Part shown: positions 10,758-21,510 of the stretch, in pieces
Position numbering within the stretch: the first letter of the stretch is position 1
Layout: each line of letters begins with the position of its first letter
Assembly: GCA_025769875.1 (NCBI GenBank)
Contig: JAGFNK010000027.1
Location: 124,001 to 188,000, forward strand
Direction of reading: 5' to 3'
DNA length: 64,000 bases
DNA from: Russula earlei
Lineage: Eukaryota > Basidiomycota > Agaricomycetes > Russulales > Russulaceae
Translations under genes and position numbers: made by a program
Notes under the pieces: model-generated
Database searches by the model: none
What the model saw: the letters and a program-made list of their open reading frames with translations, nothing else
What the model was told of the DNA's origin: nothing

Positions 10758-13700
10758 ATGTCTTCCGGACAAATCCATCAAATTTCTTCTGCTAACTTTG
10801 CCGCAATATTTAGCGCTGCCTCAACAGAGTACCATAGGGTGACCGGACAACGCCTAGATACCCATCCGCTTGCAACTCAGCTCGAGATCTGCCACGGTCC
10901 CAACGACATCTCGAACCTGCTTCGAGCGCAAGCACAGGCGTTTGGCAGATTTCACAAAGGTGATAAAGATCTAATGGCTTGGCTTGATCCGACGGTCCAT
11001 ATCCTGTGTGCGTTTTCAGCAACGCTTGGAGAAGGGATCGCCCTGGTAGGTCGCCTCATTCAGACCATATGACTGTCCCCTAACGATAGTCCACAGCCAT
11101 TTTCGCCCGCGAAGACTGTCTTCACTGGTATTGGTGTCCTTCTTCAGGTATGTCTTCCTCCAAGTCCTTTAGTCACTCCTCCACATGACATTCAATTATC
11201 AGGCGGTGAGGGATGAAGTTGCAAGCCACGACACGTTGATCCGCCTCTTTGAGCGCATTCACTTCTTCTTGCAACGTTTGAATAGTTACACAGGGATGTC
11301 ATTGACGGATATGATGACGGAATTACTGGGAAAAATCATGGCACAGTTACTGTTGATCCTCGCGCTCTCGACTAAAGCAATGACAGGCGGACGTATCAGT
11401 GAGTTTATCTCTTCACGATGTCTTTTTATTGGCCGACTTTTTTCCCCAGAGAAGTTTGTGAAGAGGCTGGCAGGGAGGAGGGACGTGGAGGATGCTCTTC
11501 AGGAGCTGGACTCTCTCACGACAGAAGAGAGTCTAATGATGGCCATCAGAAACTTGGAGGTCACACACCGTGTTGATAGCAATGTTAAAGAAGTCAAAGC
11601 GCTCACCAAAGTCATCGATGACGATGTCAAGGCGACCAAGGGGCTCATCCATGACATCGATGACACTTTCAAGGCCACCAAGGGACTCACCGAAGACATA
11701 CGTGACAATGTGAGGGTTATCGACTGATGACCTGAAGGCAACGAAAAAAGGTATGAATCTTTTCCGTCATCTTTAGCAAGTACTCACCCCGTTCTATTCC
11801 CAAACAGCTACCAACAAGCTTAATCGTTCGTTACTCACTTATCGTGCCAGACCTTACCGTCGACGCTGACACCCTTGCAGGGAACCAGTTGCGACGTGAA
11901 TTTCGAACATGGCTTTCACCTCCGGACCCTTCCATCAATCATAATACCGCATGCGAAATTCAGCATCGTGGGACCGCAAAGTGGTTCATCCAAGGGGGCA
12001 CGTTCCGGAAATGGAAGGAGAGTGGTTCGTTGCTATGGATCCGTGGCAATCGTAGGCTACTCTCACCGTTTCTGCCTTGATGATTGTTTATTCAATCGTC
12101 GACGTTGCAGCCGGTGCGGGGAAAAGCATTCTTTGGTAAGTGGCTTCTCATCCCTTTCTCTGAATATTAATTCATGTCATCGATAAGCTCCGCCATTATC
12201 GAGGACATCAAGAGCATGCGAGAAGCCACAAGCGCCCTGATTGCGTACTACTACTTTGATTTCAAAGACGCCTCAAAGCGTGATGTCAACGGCTTGTTGG
12301 CAGTCCCTTCTCTCCCAGATTTGTGACTGACTCCGACAGTTGCTGGGATGTTCTTTACGACCTGTACACCACATGCCGTGATGGCTCTGAAAAACCCAGC
12401 ACTGCCGCACTTGCAGAATGCCTCAAAACGATGCTCGATCTACCAGGACAAGTCCCTGTTTTCGTTATTTTGGATGCACTGGATGAATGTCCAAGTACCA
12501 CTGGAACTCCGTCCCCGCGTGAGAAGGTCTTGGATTTTGTGGGGAAAGCTCGTTGGGTCAAATCATTCTAATCTATTCATGTGTATCACAAGTCGCCCTG
12601 AGCAAGACATACAAAATGTGCTTAATCCTCTGGCACCACCATCTTACCGTGTCTTGCTTCACGAGGAAGGACGGCCAAAGGGAGGATATCAAATGCTATG
12701 TCCGCTCATTCGTTGACGCGGACAGAGATATGAAGAGGTGGAGAGAGGAAGACAGAGAACTTGTCATTAGTGTGCTCTCTGAACGAGCTGACGGGATGTA
12801 AGTCAACTCATTTTCGGCACCTGCTTCTGTGACTGATGGTATATGATAGGTTTCGATGGGTATTTTGCCAGCTAGACACACTACGTCGATGTCTGCCTTC
12901 GAGCATTCGCAAGGCATCTGGACGAGCTCCCTACTACTCTGGACGATACTTACGAACGGGCGTTACAAGAGATCCCTAAAGAGAAGCGGCAACATGCGCA
13001 TCGCCTTTTCCAGTGCATGGTCGTGTCTATTCGCCCGCTCCGTGTGGAAGAACTTGCAGAGATCCTCGCAATCGAATTTGACCCGGATGCGGTGCCTAAT
13101 CTGATGGAGGGCTGGCGCCCGGGAAATGCAGAAGAGGCTGTACTTTCTGCATGCTCGACTTTAATTGCCATTCTTGACAGCGAAGGGTCGAAAATCGTTC
13201 AATTCTCTCACTTTTCCGTGAAAGAATTCTTAACTTCTGATCGACTCCGGACGTCCTCTGTTGGAAACATCAGCTGCTACTACATTCCTCTTGACGTGGC
13301 GCACAGTATTCTTGGGCAAGTATGCTTGATCGTGCTGCTGCAGTTGGACGAAAATGTGGATAAAAACCGCGTTGCGGCGTTTCCTCTGGCGTTGTATGCG
13401 GCAAAATACTGGGTCAATCATGCGAATTTTAAACTACGCGTCATTTCAGTTTGATGATTTGATGGAACGTCTATTCGACCCGAAGAAGCCTTATCTTGCA
13501 GCATGGACGTGGATACACAACATCGATCAGTATGTGATCCAAGAATTCGACGACACTTCTCCAGAGCGGCCGTCGCCCCCCAAGGCAACGGCGTCGTATT
13601 ATGCGGCGATATGTGGATTCAGCAGGCTGGTCCATTACTTCATCACGACCCAAGCAGAAGATGTCAATTCTTCCTGTGGGTTTTTCGGGGCTCCCTTACA

Positions 13701-15159
13701 CGCGGTATCATGGAAAGGACACCTTGACACGGCGCGTGTATTACTCGGTCACAATGCCAGTGTGAATACCAGAGGCCGATCAAACTTTACGCCGCTACAT
13801 TTTGCCTCGATGGGAGGACATGTGAAGATCGCCGAACTCCTTGTGAAACTCGGAGCCAGCGTCAATGCAAGAGACGAGTCAAATTGGACGCCGTTGCACT
13901 GGGCATCGAATCGCGGACATCTGGAGGTCGTCAAGTTCCTCCATGGACACGGGGCTGATGTCCCTGCTCGAGACGACAAAAATTGGACGCCATTACACCG
14001 GGCATCGTTTCGTGGGCATCTAGAGGTGGTCAAGTTCCTCCTTGAACGCGGGGGTGACGTCCATTCCAGAGACGATGGAAAATGGACGCCGTTGCATCAC
14101 GCGTCGGACGCCGGTCATCTGGAGGTCGTCAAGTTCCTCATAAAGCACAACGCTGCCAGTCGATGCCAGGGACTACAAATTTTGGACGCCGTTGCACTGG
14201 GCATCAGATCAGTGGACACGGGGAGGTTGTCAAATTCCTCCTAGAACAACTGGCCCCTGTCGATGCCAGGGATAATAATAACTGGACACCGTTGCACTGG
14301 GCATCGTACCGTGGACATCTAGAGGTCGTGAAGGTGGTCGTAGAACACGGGGCTGACGTTCATGTCAAGGACGATAAAAATTGTGCGCCGTTGCATCGCG
14401 CGTCAGATGAAGGTCGTCTGGAGGTCGTCAGGTTCCTTGTGGAGCACAGCGCTGCCATTGATGCTAGGGACACCAAAAATTGGACGCCGTTGCACTGGGC
14501 TTCCGGACGTGGACATCGGGAGGTCGTCAAATTCCTCCTAGAACAGGGTGCCACTATCGATGCCAGGGATAATGACAATTGGACGCCGTTGCAATGGGCA
14601 TTGTATCATGGACAGCTAGACGTCATCAAGTACTTCTTTGAATATGGGACTGAACGTTGATTACAGAGACAAGAACGATTGGACGCTCTTGCACCGGGCT
14701 TCGTATTATGGACATCTGGAGGTCGTCAAGTTCCTCTTAGAACATGGGGCTGACGTTCGCGCCAGAGACGAAGGAAATTGGAACCCGTTGCACCACGCAT
14801 CAGATGCCGGACATCTAGAGGTCGTCAAATTACTACTAGAACACGGGGCTGACATGGATGCCAGAGATGCGAGAAAGTGGACATCGTTACATTGGGCGTC
14901 GGAACATGGACACCTAGAGGTCGTCCAGGTCCTCCTCGAACGCGGGGCTGACATCAACGCACAGTCTGACACCGGTAACACCCCTTTGTACATGGCATCA
15001 CGTAAAGGATGTATCGAGGTTGTGCGGTTCCTACTTGGGCACGGAGCGGACGTGCGCATCCAGGAACCAAGTGGTCAATCCTCACTCCAGGCGGCGACGG
15101 CCGGAGGGTATGACGAAGTTGTGCAATTGTTAGTAGACCATGGAGCAGGAAAGGAATAG
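10758..15159 (+). CDS. NLR copy B: Goodbye-NACHT-ankyrin STAND protein
   Basis: Second tandem paralogue with the same nine-exon structure: 10758-11045, 11097-11147, 11203-11398, 11450-11750, 11808-11825, 11881-12051, 12111-12135, 12188-12797, 12850-15159. The start ATG at 10758 matches the position used in A and C. The Goodbye domain, three 14-residue repeats, Walker A (GAGKSIL in the 25-nt exon 7), LDALDE and TSRPEQD are all recognisable. They are followed by about 14-15 more diverged ankyrin repeats and a clear natural stop after DHGAGKE. Compared with its paralogues it has single extra bases near 11725, 12303, 12325, 12543, 12916, 13440, 14158, 14213 and 14649, so no single frame spans the last exon. 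The ankyrin units are individually distinct, unlike those of A. Its role would be ligand-gated oligomerisation in self/non-self or pathogen response, by family analogy only. Confidence 0.85.
13680..15150 (+). repeat. ankyrin array of NLR B
   Basis: About 14-15 ankyrin repeats of 33 residues, consensus WTPLHxASxxGHLEVVKFLLEHGADVxARD. Units differ from one another at many positions and show no higher-order blocks. The last two units (NTPLYMASRKG, QSSLQAATAGG) are diverged caps, so the C-terminal end looks natural. Confidence 0.9.
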
Positions 15160-16060
15160 GGGACATCGCAAGCATAGGATCACGAGTTTATATTGTACTA
15201 CACGCATCGTTCACGATATCCTTTTTTTTAAGGTGTATACACGGGGCACAGGTTGTACACGGAGGGACTGTCGGGTGTACAGACATGAATAGGATCACGT
15301 CGACGATAAAAAATCTATCGTTGCAGGATTGGGGAAGCACAATGCGATCCTGAGCCTGACGACGTTCTTGGCGCGGCGTGCGGCGAAAGCATTTACACAT
15401 TTCGGATGTGAGCCACATCTCAGAAAAATGCCTACGCACACGCAACCCGGTTATTCACCGCAAACCTCAGGCTGTTGTGTGCAGCCTGCGATCACTACTC
15501 CATGTGGTGGTGCCTGCCTGTGCGACGGGCCAGGAGGCCGCACCACGGGATGTATGTAGGGTGTCGCGATCTGCAGACATCTGGAAAACGTGCTCGCGCA
15601 CGACGATCATGATGTAGGCTACCGGCAGGGGAGGGTTGTCCCGGCCTCCGATGATGCCGAACCTAACTTCGAGGAGTGCGTGTAGTGAGGCTACAGAGAG
15701 ACTTGAGCTTCGGGGAGAAAGACAGGTAAACGGGTACTAGGTAAGTGCCACGGGCGCTGCGTGCAAAGGAAAGAAAAAGGAGAAAACAAAACACGGACTA
15801 AGTCCTTGCCTCGGTCGGGTGTGAGGACGTGGGGTCAAGATTGGAGAGGCGTTCTTCTTTCTCTGCCGGGATGCCATTCCGGCTGCAAAAGTCGTAAGTT
15901 GTAAAAAAAAAACAGGATGAACGAGTGTTCAGACGGGACGGGTTGCTCTCGCGTGAGCGACTCGATACCCGGAGTACGACGCGTTCTCAAGCCTGAGGCT
16001 GTCCATATAACTGTGTACCAACCTATCACCATCTGCCACTAGTGCTCTTCCCAACCCCGT
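15160..16060. other. spacer between NLR B and NLR C
   Basis: Contains a decayed exon of the MDR dehydrogenase (15495-15661, listed separately). The remainder shows no gene. The final 150 bp should hold the promoter of NLR C. A run of A at 15903-15912 is a simple homopolymer. Confidence 0.6.
15495..15661 (-). pseudogene. fragment of MDR dehydrogenase exon 4
   Basis: On the minus strand this stretch reads FGIIGGRDNPP...REHV...AASWPVA...TTW. It aligns along its whole length with exon 4 of the intact dehydrogenase at 22352-22501 (FGILGGGDHPP...REHV...AAAWPVA...TAW). Several identical nucleotide blocks are shared, for example the segment around CGACGGGCCAGG. No neighbouring exon of that gene could be found here, so it is a relic. 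Because B is followed by this relic and C by the intact gene, the unit NLR plus dehydrogenase was probably duplicated together. Confidence 0.7.
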
Positions 16061-19000
16061 ATGTCTACAAGCGATCAATCCCATTCCGCCGATAAACTTT
16101 ACCGCAATATTCAATGCCGCCTCAACCGAGTACCAGAGGGTGACCAGAAAACGACTAGACAGCCATCCCCTTGCGGGCCAATTGAATACCTGCCGCGATC
16201 CCGAGGCCATCTCAAACCTACTTCGAATGCAAGCGGAGAAGTTCAGCAGGTTTCGCAAACGCGACGAGAAATTAATGGCTTGGTTGGATCCGACAATCCA
16301 TATCCTATGGATGTTTTCAGCAACGCTTGGCGAAGGGATCGGTTTGGTATGCCGCCTCATTCATTCCGTATGACCGTTCTCCGACATCTAGTTCACAGCC
16401 GTTTCTCACCGGCAAAAACTATCTTCACCGGTATTGGTGTTCTCCTTGGGGTATGTCTCTCTTCCGAGCTCCTCGTGCCCCATCTACATGATGTCCAACT
16501 TTAAGGCGGTGAAGGATGAAGCCGCAAGCTACGACACGTTGATCCATCTCTTCGAGCGCATCAATTCCTTTCTGCAACGTCTGAACAGGTATACTAGAAT
16601 GCCATTAACGAACGAAATGTCGGAGTTACTGGGGAAAATCATGGCACAGTTGCTTTCCGTCCTTGCAATTTCCATGAACGTAATGACTGGCAGTCGGATT
16701 AGTGAGTTGGTCCCTTCGCTATGCCCCTTCTTTTAGCTGAGCATGCTTCAGAGAGGATTCTGAAGAGGCTAGTAGGTAGGAGGAAGGTAGAAGACGCGCT
16801 TTTAGGAACTGGACTCGCTTACGAAAGAAGAGAGTCTAATGATGGTGGCGAGAAACTTGGAGGTCACACACCGTGTCGATAACATCGTCCACAATGTCGA
16901 CGGCAATGTTAAAGAGACCAAAGTGCTCACCGAAGTCATTGATAGCAACTGTCAGAGCGACTAAATCGCTCACGAAACACATCGATGGCAATGTCAAGGC
17001 GACCAAAGAACTCATCTGTGACCTCGATGACAACGTTGAAAAGACCAAAGTGCTCACCGCGGTCATAGATTGCAATGTAAAGGCCGCCAAGACACTCACC
17101 GAAAGCATTGGCCACAATGTCAGGGCGATTGACAAGGATCTGAAGGCGACCAAGCACCGTACGAAACCTTCTTTCCTCCTCCTTTTGGATGCTGACCCGT
17201 GTTTCCCATTTATACTAAAACAGAAACTCACGACCTTAAACGTTTGTTCTTCGTCGTGCCGTTCTTGACCTGCTGAGGCCGATACCCTCACAGGGAACCA
17301 ATTGCGACGCGAATTTCGAACATGGCTCTTACCTCCAGATCCCTCCATCAATCATAATACCGCATGTGAAATTCAGCATCCTGGGACTGCAAAATGGTTC
17401 ATCCAAGGCAGCACATTCCGTGATTGGAAAAAGAACGGTTCCTTATTATGGATCCGTGGTAATCGTACGCCATTCCCGCTATTTCTACTTAATTCTTCAT
17501 CCCACCCCTGATTTCGCAGCTGGTGCGGGTAAAAGTGTTCTTTGGTATGCGGCTTCTCATCTGTTTTGGTCATGCAATTCATACTGTTGATAAGCTCCGC
17601 CATAATCGAAGACATCAAGAGCATGCAAGAGGCCACAGGTGCCTTGATCGCGTACTACTACTTTGACTTTAAGGATGCGTCGAAGCGTGATGTCCGTGGC
17701 TTGTTGGCATCCCTTCTCTTCCAACTCTGTGACAACTCTGACAGTTGCTGGGTCGTTTTATACGAGTTGTACACTTCATGTCGTGATGGCTCCGAAGAAC
17801 CCAGTAACGCCGCACTTGCAGAATGCATTAAGACCATACTAGAACTGCCAGGACAAGTCCCTGTTTTCTTTATCTTGGATGCTCTAGATGAGTGTCCAAG
17901 TTCCACTGGAACTCCGTCCCCACGTGAGAAGGTCTTGGATCTTGTGGGAAAGCTCGTTGGGTCAAATCATTCTAATCTATTCATGTGTATCACAAGTCGC
18001 CCTGAGCAAGACATACAAACCGCGCTTAATCCCTTGACGTCGTTATCTTGTCAGGTCTCCCTTCATGAGGAAGGTGGTCAAAGGAACGATATTAAGAACT
18101 ATGTCCACTCTTTTATCCACGAGGATAGGGCCATACGGAGATGGAGGCAAGAGGACAGACAACTCATTTTCAATATGCTTACGGAACGGGCTGGTGGGAT
18201 GTAAATCGCCTCATTTATTGTATCTCGCGTTGTGACTGATGATATCTGCCAGGTTTCGATGGGTGTTTTGCCAGTTGGACTCGCTGCGTCGGTGTCTTCC
18301 TTCGAGTATTCGCAAGGCTTTGAACGACCTTCCCACCACTCTAGACGAAACGTACGAGCGGGTGTTACAGGAGATTCCCAAAGAGAAGCGGCAATATGCG
18401 CATCGCCTTTTCCAGTGCATGGTCGCAGCAGTTCGGCCACTTCGTGTAGAAGAACTGGCCGAGGTTTTCACGATCGAATTTGACCCAGATGCGGCTCCTA
18501 ATCTGATGGAGGACTGGCGCCCCGAAAATCCAGAGGAGGCTGTGCTTTCTACATGCTCGACTTTAATCACCGTCATCAACAACAAAGGGTCGAGAATAAT
18601 TCAATTTTCTCACTTTTCAGTGAAAGAATTCTTGACTTCTGACCGACTCCTGGTGTCCGAAGCTGTAAACCTCAGGCAGTACCACATTCCCCTTCATGCG
18701 GCCCACGAAATTCTTGCGCGAGCATGCCTCGTAGTTCTGCTGCAGTTGGACAAAAATGTGGATAAAATGCGCCTCGGGACATTTCCTCTTGCGTTCTACG
18801 CCGCTAAACACTGGGTGGATCATGCGAAATTCGAAGGCGTGGCATTACGGGTTCATGGCTTGATGGAACGTCTATTTGACCCAAACGCACCTTATCTTGC
18901 AGCCTGGACTTGGATACACAATGCCGATCAGGTTTTCGTTCGAGAATTCGATCACACTTCTCCAGAACGACCTTCCCCGCCCAGGGCAACCGCATTGTAC

Positions 19001-20898
19001 TATGCGGCTTTATGTGGGTTCGGTACGCTTGCTCGTCATCTAATCACTAGGCACGCCGAAGATGTCAATTCCAAGTGTGGTTACTTTGGGGCCCCGTTGC
19101 ATGCGGTTATCGAAGGAGGGACATCTTGACACTGCGCGTGTATTGCTTGAATACAATGCCGATGTCAATCTCAGAGGCAGGTCAAATTGGGTTCCGTTAC
19201 ATTTTGCATCGGATGTAGGACATGCAAAAGTTGCCCAAATCCTCCTAGAACATCAGGCTCATGCCAATGCTAAAAACGACGAGAATTGGACGCCGTTGCG
19301 CTGCGCGACAAATCATGGGCACCTCGATGTCATCAAGTCCCTCGTAGGACACGGAGCTGACATTGATGCTAGAGACAACATACGCTGGACGTCGTTACAC
19401 CAGGCATCAAACGCCGGCCAATTGGAGGTTGCCAGGTTCCTTCTAGAACATGGAGCCTTCGTCGATGCCAGAGACTGCATGAACTGGACGCCGCTGGATT
19501 ATGCATCGAGTGCAGGACACGTGAAGAGTGTCAAACTCCTTGCAGAATACGGGGCCGACATCGTTGCTAGAGGCCGTGCAGATTGGATGCCGTTGCACGC
19601 GGCGTCGTATGCAGGACATTTGGAAGTCGTCAGGTTCCTGGTGGAACATGGGGCTAACGTCAATGCCAGAGACAACGAAAACTGGACGCCGTTGTCCTCC
19701 GCGTTATGTCATGGACACATTGAGGTCGCCGAGTTCCTACTAGAACGCAGAGCTGAGGTTGATGTCAGAGGCAATTCAAATTGGACACTGTTGCACCAGA
19801 CATCGTATTATGGGTACCTTGGGGCAGTTAAGTTCCTCGTAAAACGCGGGTTCGACGTCAATGCCAGGGACGACATGAATCGGACGCCGTTGCACAGTGC
19901 ATCGGTCCGTGGTCATCTGCAGGTCGTCAAGTTCCTCGTAAATCTTGGAGTCGATATCGATTCCAGGGACGGCATGGACGGGACACCGTTGTCCTCCGCG
20001 TTGTATCATGGTCAATTTGAACTCGCCAAGTTCCTGGTAGAACGCGGGGCTGACATCAATTCCAGAGACAACAGGAATCGGACACCATTGCACCGGGCAT
20101 CGTATCTCGGACATCTTGAGGTCGTCAAGTACCTCGTAAGACGCAGAGCCGACATCAGTGCTAGGGACGACATGGGCTGGACGCCATTGCACCGTGCGTC
20201 GGATCATGGATGTCTGAGTGTCACCGAGTTCCTCATAAAATGCGGGGCTGACGTTAATGCCATGGACAACCAAAATCGGACGCCATTGCATAGGGTCTCG
20301 ATGAAGAGGGACCTGGCTGTTGTCAAAGTCCTTCTAGCAGCTGCAGCTGACGTCGATGCCAGAGACGACCAAAACTGGACGCCGTTGCTCCAGGCATCGT
20401 ACCATGGACATCTGGAAATCGTCAAGACTCTCGTAGAACATGGAGCCAATGTCAACGCCGCAGACGACAGGAATTGGACATCGCTGCACCAGGCATCGTG
20501 TCACGGACATCTTGGGGTTGTCAAGTCACTTGTGGAACATGGAGCCGATGTCGACGCCATAGACGACAGGAATTGGACATCGCTGCACCAGGCATCGTAT
20601 CACGGACATCTTGAGGTCGTCAAGTACCTCGTACGACGCAGAGCCGACATCAATGCTAGGGACGACATAAACTGGACGCCGCTGCACCAGGCATCGTGTC
20701 ATGGACACCTGGACATCGTCAAGTACCTCCTTAAATACTCGACTGGCATCATCGCCAGAGACGACAAATATTGGGCGCCATGTACGTGGGGGGTTAGGTC
20801 GTGGAGATTTGGGGGCCGTCCAGTTCCTCCCAGAACACGCGGTTGACGTCAACGCACGATCTCATGCCCGCGACATCCTCTCTATTTCGCCTCGATGA
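16061..20898 (+). CDS. NLR copy C: Goodbye-NACHT-ankyrin STAND protein
   Basis: Third and best preserved paralogue. Exons: 16061-16346, 16399-16450, 16506-16701, 16752-17158, 17224-17241, 17294-17464, 17520-17544, 17595-18200, 18253-20898. Exon 8 is fully open and shows LDALDE, TSRPEQD and the rest of NACHT; exon 7 (25 nt) carries GAGKSVL. The post-NACHT winged-helix-like segment (IPKEKRQYAHRLFQCMV, FSHFSVKEFL) leads into about 17-18 well-formed, diverged ankyrin repeats. It has five full 14-residue stalk repeats where A and B have three. Extra bases relative to the paralogues occur near 16090, 16404, 16806, 16951, 19110 and 20785; past the last one the repeat pattern decays and the end at 20898 is tentative. 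By family it is a cytosolic receptor-type ATPase; its ligand and effector output are not visible. Confidence 0.87.
16880..17158 (+). repeat. 42-bp (14-residue) stalk repeats of NLR C
   Basis: Five full 14-residue units (starting VDGNVKETK, IDSNVRATK, IDGNVKATK, LDDNVEKTK, IDCNVKAAK) and a closing IGHNVR unit. One extra T near 16951 breaks the frame between units one and two. Two more units than in A or B. Confidence 0.75.
17520..17544 (+). other. 25-nt exon encoding the Walker A loop (NLR C)
   Basis: This exon encodes only the P-loop residues around GAGKSVL and is flanked by two short GT-AG introns. Same-length exons lie at 6225-6249 (A) and 12111-12135 (B). Its length is not a multiple of three, so skipping would both remove the P-loop and shift the frame. 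Confidence 0.8.
19080..20860 (+). repeat. ankyrin array of NLR C
   Basis: About 17-18 ankyrin repeats of 33 residues with diverged sequences; only units near 20465-20700 look recently related (WTSLHQAS twice in a row). The final unit (WAP...) runs into a frame break near 20785. Confidence 0.9.
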
Positions 20899-21510
20899 AA
20901 GGGCGTCCCAGGGTTGTGCAGCTCTTGCCTTGGCAAAGAGCGGGCGTGTATGCTAAAGTTGCGTGGCCGTTTGTAGAGCATGGCGCGAAAAACAGCGTAG
21001 TAAGGGCCGTAACAAGCATCGGGTGGCTACCTAATAATGTACATATACGTTTGGTTATGGATGTCCCCGCTGTTGTTGTACGGCGCATGGGCTGAACAGA
21101 GCGTTTCCGATGATGAAAAAAAAATCTATCCACGTCACGTCAGAACAGGAAAGTGAAATGCGAGCTTGTCGGGCAAGGAATGCAGGACAGGGAATGGGAA
21201 GGTGTCAGAAGGGCTGTGAGTGAGGAAACAAGGGAGGAAAACAGCAGGGGATAGGGCATTCCAAAGTCAAATCGAAGTCATATTTTGGGTCATAAAAATT
21301 TTATAGCGCGCGCAGATCGTGGAGGAAAGAGAGGAAGATGAGTCGGTTACTAGGGTTCACAGGGTCTATTGTCAGTAGCGATGATATTGTGATTGTGATA
21401 ACAATGATGCCTCGTTCTCTCCTAGTGATTGATGGATATAGTGCTACAACACCGGTAAATCAAAATCTGGACCGGCTGTTACTTTTCCGTGTGATCAACG
21501 TCAACAACAC
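20899..21510. other. intergenic between NLR C and MDR dehydrogenase
   Basis: Shared 3' region of the two convergent genes, about 610 bp. No gene, tRNA or repeat was recognised. An A-run followed by ATCTATC at about 21115-21130 resembles the stretch AAAAAATCTATCG at about 15309-15321 behind NLR B, consistent with a shared origin of the two NLR 3' flanks. Confidence 0.5.
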
